Below are positions 54,339 to 64,000 of a stretch of 64,000 nt of DNA, piece after piece. Position 1 is the stretch's first letter. Each line of letters starts with the position of its first letter. The stretch is from Chaetorhynchus papuensis (taxonomy: Eukaryota > Chordata > Aves > Passeriformes > Rhipiduridae). The position numbers and the translations under genes are program-made. Below the pieces are notes generated by a model that was not told where the DNA came from, ran no database searches, and saw only the letters and a program-made list of their open reading frames with translations. The DNA is taken from NCBI GenBank assembly GCA_013396525.1, contig VWYX01000688.1:36740-100739 (forward strand), in the 5' to 3' direction.

Positions 54339-57300
54339 CACACATGCATGCACATGCACACTCCCCCTTCAGAGGGCTAGCTGGCCTGATAGGGAATGCC
54401 TTTCTGATATGACTTATCTTGTCTGAATGACACCACAGAGTCCCAGAGTACGAGGTGCTGTGCATCTCTAATGACTGAAACTGGCCACGCCAAAGGCTTT
54501 ATGGCTCTGAGCATTCCGCAGTCCCCAAAGACACAAACCAGAGGAAGACTGAGTGAAAGCAAAGTGCGACAATTAGCAAGTTCATTCACCAGAAGGCTAT
54601 TTGCATGTGCTATTGCAATTGCTGCTCCACTTAGCCACCGCAGGCTACTTTGGCAACCAGGGGCTGCTCGCTGGCGTAGCTTAACGTCGCCCTCTTTGCT
54701 GTGTGTTTTGTCCCTGTCCTCCCCCAGTTCTGCCTGTTACCTGACAGTTTCTGCCAAGCAGCGTTAGTGCATTAGACACTTTTCAAACGATTGCTTCCCC
54801 ACTGGGCAGGGTCTCTTCAGAGCAAGAGGATGGAGACCGTGAGCCTCTCAGCTCCAAAGAGATTTTTTTCCCCCTCTCCGGTTAGTGGTATTCCCTGAGC
54901 CCTGCTGATGAAAGACACAGATGTGTCTGCAGAGGAGCAGCTCTCAGTGGCTGCCTCGTTCCCCAGAGTCCTCTTCAGCCAGTTTGATGTCTAAGTGGAA
55001 GGGAAGAAAATAAGCTGACAGTGGGGTTACCACCCAGATGATTTTCTGAATTGATTAGCTGCTTTTTCACGGGTCTCACAGCCACACAAACAGCCACCTC
55101 GCTGGATCTCGCAAGCTAAGTAATGACCTCGGCTAGGAGAGCTCTAGAGAAAGACCAGCCATAATGATGTGCTGCTTCCCACGAAAGAAACAAAGAAAAA
55201 GCCAGGGGAAAACAACATGAAGGGGAGTAAATAACAGCCAGAAAGGGGCAAGGGAAATGCAGCTTGCAGGAGTGAGATGAAAAATAAGCACCTTTCAGCA
55301 GCAGCTGGAATTTGTATGTAAGGGGCTGGGCGGGCAAGGAAAAGGGAGCTCAGACCACAACTTTTTGAGGTCAAGCCTGTGAGCACAGGGCAGGCTCATC
55401 AGCAGCTGAAGGCCTTCCTTGGGTGTGTTACGATAGAGGTGATGTTGTAATAAAATCCAGATCCCTCCGAGCTGTCATGTGCTGGCCAGCCCACTGCCAC
55501 ACGTGGGATGGCCAGGAGCAGCCTTAGCAGCTCCAGCCACTACCTCCCTGACAAGCACCACCCCTAGCCTGGGCTCCTGCACCCCAAACCCTCCCAAGCA
55601 GGGGGTTTCAGCTCCGGTGGGCACCATCCACGCCGCAGAACCCCCACCAGTGCAGCCCCCCACTCCCTGCTGTTGCCGGCTGGGGACAGCAGGCAGCAGC
55701 GCTGGCTCTCAGTGCACAGTGTCAGTCCGTCTGTCTGTCCGTGGTCTTGTGACCCAACGGCAAAACCTCTGGGATGTGCGAACGGGAGGGGCCAGGGCAG
55801 GACTGCCCAGCCCAGCAGCCGTGATTGGGTTTCTCCCAACACTTCTGAGGGGGAAGGCTCTGCTTCAGCATCCTTGGGCAGCCCCACTCGCGAGGAGGAT
55901 GCAGGGCAGGCAGGGAAGGAGGGTGAAGCCCCTGCAGGGCGCTTTGGGGTCCATAAGTGTCCCACAGGATGCGTGAGCTTCAGGTGCCTCTGGGCAGAGG
56001 CTGCCACCGGGGCTGGACTGCACTGAGGCCGTGGGCAGCTTAGGAGGGGTGAGCTGTGGAAGTGGGGAGGCTTAGGCTGGCCTTTGAAGGGTTTAGGTCA
56101 CACACGGAAAATCCATCTGAATGGGAGCAAATGGTCCAGCCCTCCTTATCTTTTTCTCCCGCCTCCTTCTCCTACCACAGAACAATGTTAGATTAGAAGA
56201 GGGCGGGCGACAAGGGTGCTCTGGAGCCTCATCCCTCTGCTCTTTCCCATCTGTGCTGTGCTATCCTGCCAGAGGTTTTTACTTGACCATAAGGGGAAAA
56301 AAAAAAAAAAAAAGGCTAGAAATAAAACCCACACACTCTATACTCCCTCTGCAAGTGCCCCCAGCCCAGAACTGCAGCCTGCTGCTTTCAGTGCCTCTAA
56401 TTAGCTAAGCAAGGCAAGCACTCATTAGCCCCACCTGGGTCACTCTGCAGCGGGGAGAGGGAGCATTAATCCCCACATGGCTCCGGAATAAAGAGGTGGG
56501 AGGCAGATTTGCTCCCTGTGCCAGTCCCTCCCGGCAGCCTGGCCCTGGAGCTGGGTGCCTTTGGGTGGTGGTGCTGGCAGGGATGTGCAGGGAGGGTGGA
56601 TGTGCTGGTGCTGCTCCTCTGCAGAGCCCAGTCTCCTGGGGAGGTGCTATCAGCTCAGGTTTGGAGAGGAACTTCGGGAGGGGCAAATATTTGTTACAGC
56701 GCTGCAATTTTAGCTGTTGTCGTGCTGTGAGTGCCTTGCTGGTAGTGTCTCCCAGAGTGTATCTCTGTGGGGAGAGAGGGAGGCTCTGGCACGATGGGTA
56801 TGACTGCAGTGACAGAGTTTGGCTTGACACTGATCTGCTGTTTCACAGCCATAACTTCAGGCAGCTAAGCAAATCCAGCTGCCAGCTTAATTGAAAAAAA
56901 ATTCGGTGTGTTTTTCGCTGAAGTTATGGCATAAGGGGTAAGTGAACATCAAAACTATTCCCTGTGCTATCACACAGCTATTTCTGTCCTTCTAGATCAA
57001 GGTTTTCCTTAGATCAGCTGTTTTTTTCAGCTGTGGTTGTGCATCAAGCCCCAGTGGAGAGCCCAGGGTGAAGGGTAAGACATATACATGTGGGACAAAT
57101 CAGTCAGTCTCAGGCTGTTTGTAGCCTTTAGGTAAAGGCACTGGCAGGCTGGATTCACCCAAAATAGGCAGGTGGAGTAAGTTTTAGAATAGAAATAAGT
57201 GTGTGGTTCCTTGTTCAGTTAAGTTCATTATTGTTTTCAGGAAATTGGTGCTAAACCATAGAAGGCAGCTCCCTAGGAAAGGACAAGAGAGGGATGATAA

Positions 57301-58500
57301 GGAGTTACTGCTCTGCCTGGAGACAGGAGACAGTGGAGAACACTTTTTTGAAAAGAAAATCTGCCTCTGTCCTTCCCTCTCTATTACAAAGAAACAGCAT
57401 GGGGCACAGCAGCTGCAGCAGCCAACAGCAGGACAAGGACGGGGAGTGCTTGAAGTGCTTCTTGACTCTGACTTAATCTCAGGACTGCAGAGAAGTTCTG
57501 CCTTCCTCTGTGTCCCCCACCCCACTGGTGGGAGGAAATTTGGAGCAGAGAAGGCCAGTGGTGGAGCCTGGCATGAAAGACACCCCTGTCAGAACTGGGA
57601 TCTTGAGGCAGGATGATCACTGGTACTACCAGCACAAAAAAAAAATTAAAAAAGGATACTATTTTTGCTAGCTCTTTCCCTCCTGTGTTTTTTTTTTTTT
57701 TTCTCAACTGGATCAAAGGAATTAGTTTGGCTGGTTTCTCTTTTATTTCAAGTCGTCTTTACTTTCCTTTCTGTTTGTTAATCTTCCCCAGAATGGTCTT
57801 CAAAGCTGGGGTTGGAAAGGCTGCAGGGGAATTTTGGTTGTCAGTTTGGTTTATATTTAATATCACTGCTGTAATGGCATCTGAACGTTTTGCTAAATGA
57901 ATTCTTGCTTGGTTTTGCTTTCAACTTGGTTTCTATGATGCTACTTCAGACAAGTGGTAACCCTCTCCTATGGGAAGGAAAAATCAGCTGAACAAAGCAC
58001 TTGCTTTGGGAAGATGAGGGTAGAGTTGTGATGGCTGTTCAGAGACTCTGCATCAGAAAGAGAACTGTGCCCCACAAATCTCCCATCCGAGGTGGGATGC
58101 AGCACTTCTCTGCCACATCTCACACTGTGCCCAGAGGATGTGTGCCCAAACACTACCAAGGGCATTTTAAACCACCAGGAATGGCTAAAATCTGTATATG
58201 ACATTGCCTCTTAAAAGATAACATCTCTGGAAACTCCATCCCCCCCCTCCCCAAACACACATTTGCCCCGTGGAAGCTGAGCTTTCCCCCATGGAGTCCA
58301 GGTGAGGTGGCACACTTTGTGTCACTGGTAGGAACAGCCCTAGCTGGGTGTTTGTGGTGGTGACAGGAGGTGGTGGGAGGATTTGCTATTTGCTTGATGT
58401 GCTGGCTCTCTGATTTAAGTTTCTTAGCCCCCTCAGGCTCAGCTGTGGCTCACTGCCAGCATTTGATCATCTTTTCAGAGCAGGATTAATTATGCTTTAT
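54339..58500. other. Intergenic, no gene recognised
   Basis: It contains an A17 tract near 56296-56312 and T and A runs near 57640-57702. A pyrimidine-rich, CpG-poor segment follows. No splice-supported exon was recognised. Confidence 0.4.
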
Positions 58501-58507
58501 TGCCTGT

Positions 58508-58926
58508 TCATGTAACAGACCAGTAGCATTTAGGTTGGAAAAGACCTTTGTGATCATCAAGCCCAACCATTACCCAGCACTGCCAGGCCATGTCCCTAGA
58601 GCCACATCTACATGTCTTTTAAATATCTCCAGTGCTGGTGACACAACCACTTCCCTGGGCAGCCTGTTCTAGTGTTTGACAACCCTTTTGGTGAAGAAAT
58701 TTTTCCTAATATCCAATCTAAACCTCTCGAGGTACAACTTAAGGCCACTTCCTCTTGTCATATCTTTTGTTACCTGGAAAAAGAGACCAACACTCACCTT
58801 GCTACAACTTCCTTTCTGGTTGTTGCAGAGAGTGATAAGGTCCCCACCCGAGTCTCCTTTTCTCCAGGCTAAACACCCTCAGCTCCCTCAGCCATTCCTC
58901 ATAAGGCCCATTCTTTGGAGGAGGAG
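58508..58926 (-). mobile_element. CR1 LINE 3' end, minus orientation (~420 bp)
   Basis: It starts at TTTAGGTTGGAAAAGACCTT and TGATCATCAAGCCCAACC, with CACTTCCCTGGGCAGCCTGT, GAAGAAATTTTTCCTAATAT and TCTCCAGGCTAAACACCCTC. These are the reverse complement of a CR1 3' end of a different subfamily from the copies at 14.1 and 53.9 kb. Confidence 0.93.
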
Positions 58927-61900
58927 GGAGGAGATGTGCCCTGTAATTTAGTGACCATTCATTTTAAATGAGGAGGTTAATAGCTTGGCCACTTCATATT
59001 TTAACCCTCAGCTTTTCCCCTCTCTAATTGTAAAGCATAATAGGTTTTATTTCCATACGGCCGTTCCCTGTGGGGCTTTGTCTGGATGTATAAATCAAAG
59101 CCTTCCTGCCACGTTTTGGGGCTTGGGGGCAGATTCTGCCCTCGCCCAGAGAGTAAAGTGGGGTCATCCAGCTGCCAGCAAAGTTACCCCGTTTTGCCTG
59201 CACTGCTGGGAGTGGCCCCTGGGAACGGGCAGGGGAGAGATGGCCACTCAGATAACCCGGCGGGGTGATTGGGTGCTGAGGGCTTTGCAAATCGGGTTGT
59301 TGATCCAGGTGATTAACTTCGAGTGGTTGGGTTTTTCTGATGCCATGGTCTAGCGGGGCAGACAGTGTCCTGGGGGCTGGGGCAGACAGACAGAGCTGCT
59401 GGCACACATTCCTCTCTTCCCAGCAGGAAAATGAGGCTTAGACACGAAGGTGAACCAGGAAAGCTGGGTGTGGGAAACACAAACCTCCAAAGCTATGAAG
59501 TGCAGAAGAAGGAATAAATCAGCTGGCCCTTCTTTCTGCCAGTTCAGGCCTTTCTCCATTGCCTAGTCACTTGTATTTTCATCGGGTCACAGGTTTAAAA
59601 CAAGTCAGTGCTCCCACAGGCACAACCGTTCCACCACAGGCAGGTGGTTTGCAGCAGGATCCTCATCTTGAACTCCAGGAAAAGCAGAAGTGCATTGGCA
59701 GAGCTGTTTGGGGAGCTGGGAACAGGAACCTAGAGGTTCTTCTGGCCAGGACTGTGATCTGTTTATCAGATCTCTGCTCGGGAGCCTGCGGCATCCTTCC
59801 TGCCTAACCACGAGGAGCGCTAGCAGCTTGTGTAGATATCCTGCTGGCATGGGAACCTCTGGAGCTGAGCCTCGGGTGTTTGGTGAGAGCTGCTGAAAGT
59901 GAACCAGCTGCAGGAGTCAGTGGGTGACAGTGCCACTGATAGCACAAGCAGGTCTTTTTCTTTCTACTTCTGCACTGCTGGTTTGAACGGGGCTGGTGGC
60001 AAAGAGAGGCGAGCAGCCACTGTCAGTGTCCCTCTTTCAGCATCTCAGGTCTTTCCCAATGGGGCCCCTAAGCTCAAGGCTGAGCTCCTGTGGACAGTCA
60101 GGCTCTCTCTTAACCCACGACAGAAACAGCTGAGCATCTCAGAACCCCTTAGTTACAAGCAGGACTGTTCTGGGAAAGGTCTGGAGATGACTCACTGGAT
60201 TAGTCACTAGCTCTTTTTTTTTTTTTTTCGAGGCTGGGCACCTAAAATCCCTTCACTCCCTGGATCTGCCAGCCATCCCCCATTTCGAGCTCCCTCCAGT
60301 CACTTTCCTCTGAGTGACTTGATGGGTTTTGAAAGTCTTTCATGGACCTTGTTCTGTTTCCCTTACACCGGAACCAACACTGTGTCTAAACCAGTTTAAA
60401 TTATGTTTATCCTGGGTGAGTTCAGTTTCACATACTGAGTTAAGTAAACCAGTAAAAGTGCAGCCTAACTGTTTCAAGAGCAACCACCTTAGGAATCTGG
60501 AAATAAATCAATTTTTTTTAATATGTCTGGGAGATTTTTCTACAGGTAGGGCAGACCTCACTCTAAAGCCAATATTGGGAATGCCAGCTCCCTGCCCTTG
60601 GTATTTACAGAGAAACTGGATTAAGTCACTCCACCTCATCTGGAATAATAATGTTCAGCATGTAAGTAGCATTTTACAATTTCAAAGCAATAAACACAGA
60701 GATACCATGGTAATGAGAACTGACAAGGCACCAGCATTAACTAATTAAGCCTCACAACTTCCCTGAGGTATCTAAATACGACTGTTCCCATTTTATGGAT
60801 GAGGAAAATATACACGAATTGATTTACTCACAGACACAGGGCAATTCAGTGGAAGAGCTAGAATCGTGACTCAGTCCTGCTAATGTTTGGATGGCTGCTC
60901 AGCCCTCTGTGAGACTCTGCCTTATTTCTAGACCCGTGCATCAGCACAGCCTAGTATCCCCTTCTTAGCAAGATTTAGAGATCAATCACTTTCAGTTTGT
61001 GCTGACTGCTGTGGAAGGGATGGGGTTTGAATAGCTCTCTAGCCAAATGCAGCAGCAATAAATGGAGATATTGGTGATGTTGGAAAGGGATGCTGGTGAA
61101 GTCACAACAAGTCAGCACTGGAGAGCTGCACTCACCACAGAAGCAGCATAGCAGGAAAAGCAACTAGCAGGTGGGTGTCAGATGAAGCTTTGGAAAGGCC
61201 TGTGTTGGCTGAAACCACCACGGGCTTTGCCTTTCCAAGCCCTGCCACAGCTGCAGGATTTGGTGTGTACACAGCCAGACCATTTTTAATCTGCATGGCC
61301 TTAGTGGTTTACACCAGCACCGAATCTGGCCCAGGAAGCTCCGTGGGGAGCACAGCTCTGGCACCAGCACTGAACAGGAACCATCTTGCCCTGTGCAGTA
61401 GGTGCTCAGCACTTCTCATAGCGTTTGAGATCAGCAGCTTCAGAGAAGAAATCCAGCTTTCCCTCCTATCACGTCTCCAGGTCCAGACTACGGAACGCTG
61501 GTTACAACAAAGAAACTTTCAGCCACTCTGCCAGCTCTGCTCAGACACCACTAATCCCCGTCTAAGAAGGTGTTGGACAGAGAACTGAATTGTCACGGCT
61601 TGTAAGCAAAATGGTATTTTAATTCCCCTCAAGGAACATAGTTTATCTCTCGTGGAGTGCCTGATGAGGACTCCTCCGTGCATGGAGCACTGCCCCGCTG
61701 TGCAGCATCCTCTGCATTTTGTCTGGGGCTGTTCCCTCTGCCTGTGAGGGCTTTACCTCCACAGCACGCTGCACCTGAGCCCAGTGAGCCCAGGCTGCGG
61801 CGCTGAATCCCAATGAGCCTCCCAATGAGCTGGGGTTTGGAGGCAGTCTGCAGGAACCGGTCCTGGAGCAGCCGGCACACCCATCAGCACCACTGCTAAC

Positions 61901-64000
61901 TGCTGGTCTGGAAACAATTAGATATCTCTTTGTTTGTGCCGAAGTACTGCTGCCTGCCTGTGGAATAGCTGTGGACAGCAGGAGTGGAGACAACAGACCT
62001 GGGGAGGCATAAAAGCGTAGGGGTTCGTGTGTGTGCCTCCATTCTGCCTCCCAGTGAGGTTTCCAGGGCAGATCACTGGCTCCTCATCTTGTTTTGTGGC
62101 CGTTCAAGCCAGCCCGTGTCTGACTCATCTCTCTGCCAGATGTACCCGGCAGCAGCTGTGAGCATGGATGACCACAAACAAACCCCTGTGCAGCGGGCCC
62201 CTCTCTGCCGCTCTTTGGGGAAGGCTTGGACAGATCCGGATTCCCTGGCTTTAAATCCATTGCCACAAATTATCACTAGCCTGTTGATTGCTCTCGAGGG
62301 GACAGAACATCAAGTTACAACCTGTGGTTTTCAGCCCCAGTGGATTAGGAGCAGAAAATCTGTTGAGACCTAAGGCTTAGATCTGCTGGTTTGATATGTA
62401 GTTCAGTAAAGCACACGGGAGAGGAGCCGTGATGGAGGGTGCTTTGCCACATCAGTGCTGGCCAAATTCCCAGCAGGGAGATGCTTTTCAAGGAAGAGAG
62501 TTCGATGCAAGCTTAAGAGGCCCAGAGTTGCTAATTTTCTGCCCAAACCCATGGTGGTGTGTGTGGCTGCTGCTGTGCTTCGTGGAAAGTGTGGCTACAC
62601 TTCAGTAACGTGGAATTACTCCTCCTTTCCAGTGGTTTGTTCAGCTGAAGGTAGTGCTGTGGAGTAAATACCTGGGATGTTAGAAAGAGCATCCATCAGT
62701 TTTTCAGATGCTGGGTTGGGTTCTCAGAGTGACCGCTTTGACATTAGCTTGCACACTGGGCAAGCTGAATGTGTACATCCAGGAGACAAAACAAATACTG
62801 CACAGCTCTTTGACAATTGCAGTGTCCACGATGTAACAGCTGGCTGTGTGCCTGGAGAGTGCATTCTGGCCAAGCAGCAGGTTCTCCAGCAGATCAACCT
62901 CAAACCTGCACTGCTCAGGAACTGCAGGCTGCAGGAACCATGGAAAACCTTCTGGTGACCCCAAGTTAAAGAGAAGTGTTTGTGTCCCAGCTAAATCTGC
63001 AGCCCTGTTTGTGTTAGCTGAAGTTTAAGTGTGGCTGTATTGATACCACATATCCAACCTCTGTGCAGGCTTGTTCACTGCATCACAGCGCCAAAAAAAG
63101 TGGGAATGCCAGTTTTCTCTCGTTCTACTTCTGTTTCCAATCCCTGTCTCCCACGCTTTCCAGCACTGTCCAGGCAGACTCTATTCTCCCTCATGCCTCC
63201 ATTTTGCAGCTGTTGTCTGCACCCACCCATCTCTCAACTGGCTCCCCTTTTTATTGACTCGTTCATCTTTTCTCTTGATAACTTAAAACTTCACATTGTT
63301 AGGCTGTTTAGATCGCACATTTTCTACCTTCCTCATCTCACCTCCTTATTCAGCCCTGCAGGATCCCACTCACCAGCAGACCTTGCCTTCACCGTTTCAC
63401 CTTCATTTCTTCATTCATTCAGCTTCTCCCTCCCTGACATTGCCATCTCTCTCAGTCTCCACCCTTTCTCTCTCCGTCACTGCATTCTGGCTCCTTCCAC
63501 TCCACAAGTGTTTGTGACTCCAGACTTTTCCTTACTCCCTGCTAATTAGGAAGGAGATTTGTTAGAAGGTATTTACTTCCCCCTCTCGGAGTATTTACCA
63601 GTTTCTCTCATCCCCTGCTTCCCTTGTGTCTCTCTCATCCTACACAGTCTCTTGACTACAACGCTGTCCTCTATTTCAAATCTGTTTTGCTCTCTTTCAG
63701 CCACTCCTTTTGGCTTTCATGCATCTTATGTCAGCCCCTCGTGTGCCACTGCTTTCCCTATGAAATTGTAACTAGTGGCTCAAAAGAAGTAATTATCAAA
63801 ATGCAACGTGGCTTTTTGTTTTCTCTTGACTCTCCTGGTTTAGTTGAAAGAAGCAAAATTTCTCATCTGCTTCCATGCCTCTTCTGTTATCCCCCCAGCT
63901 GCCTCCATGGCTCCAGCTCCAGCAATACCCAGGAAAATCCGTGCCTTCATTTTCACTGTGTGTGCCTCAGTTTCCTGGGTTTGTTGTCTGAGTAGGAAAA
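58927..64000. other. Intergenic, no gene recognised
   Basis: Mixed DNA ending in a pyrimidine-rich stretch (63.1-63.7 kb) with many CTCT/TTCC words. A T-run lies near 60214-60227. No exon of CECR2 or another known gene was recognised to the window end. Confidence 0.4.

Noticed and set aside
63030..63771. 172-codon plus-strand frame rich in Ser, Leu, Phe and Pro
   Set aside because: It lies in a pyrimidine-rich tract, which gives Ser/Leu/Phe/Pro runs in any frame; no domain is visible.
40560..64000. Search for CECR2 exons, expected to the right of ADA2
   Set aside because: I saw no segment resembling its DDT-like N-terminal or bromodomain exons on either strand; the gene probably lies outside the window.
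1..64000. CRISPR arrays, tRNA or rRNA genes, bacterial or phage operons
   Set aside because: No spaced direct-repeat array, cloverleaf sequence or prokaryotic gene cluster was seen; the window is typical avian euchromatin.

Overview
The window is vertebrate nuclear DNA, almost certainly from a bird. The coding exons are short and widely spaced, with consensus GT/AG splice sites. At least five interspersed repeats read as CR1 LINE 3' ends, the dominant avian retroposon. There are two assembly gaps (N runs). Two protein-coding genes can be reconstructed exon by exon, both on the minus strand. HDHD5 (formerly CECR5) occupies 8982-13503 with 8 coding exons and encodes 415 aa. ADA2 (formerly CECR1) occupies 21812-39261 with 9 coding exons and encodes 515 aa. 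A probable non-coding first exon of ADA2 lies near 40.34-40.5 kb. All splice phases join cleanly and neither frame is broken. The order and shared orientation match the human 22q11.1 cat-eye-syndrome region (TMEM121B - HDHD5 - ADA2 - CECR2). I infer that the GC-rich left edge belongs to a TMEM121B-side CpG island and that the gene-free right part leads toward CECR2; neither neighbour is proven here.

Layout: 1-190 is a GC-rich edge. 190-8980 has no recognisable gene but holds a 140-bp inverted duplicate pair (2.62 and 4.50 kb). HDHD5 and its CpG-island promoter, with an (CTG)11 tract, span 8.98-13.9 kb. A CR1 follows at 14.1-14.7 kb. A CpG island with no recognised gene, half hidden by a 357-bp gap, lies at 15.75-16.9 kb. 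17-21.8 kb is intergenic and includes the ADA2 3' end. ADA2 runs from 21.8 to 40.5 kb; its largest coding intron (29.9-36.4 kb) contains a second unexplained CpG island (31.65-32.13 kb), an AT-rich GATA/homeobox-like block and an 840-bp gap. 40.6-64 kb has no recognisable exon. That stretch contains diverged tandem repeats, two LTR-like segments, two CR1 copies and a few AT-rich blocks that could be conserved regulatory DNA.

The two genes are unrelated in mechanism. HDHD5 is a HAD-superfamily phosphatase-like protein with an arginine-rich, presequence-like N-terminus. ADA2 is a secreted, glycosylated, zinc-dependent adenosine deaminase of the ADGF family. I found no sign of an operon, CRISPR, tRNA, rRNA or an exotic mobile system. 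The items most worth a second look are the gene-less CpG islands, the open polyglutamine-encoding frame upstream of the HDHD5 ATG, the changed residues next to conserved active-site positions in ADA2, and the unclassified repeats.
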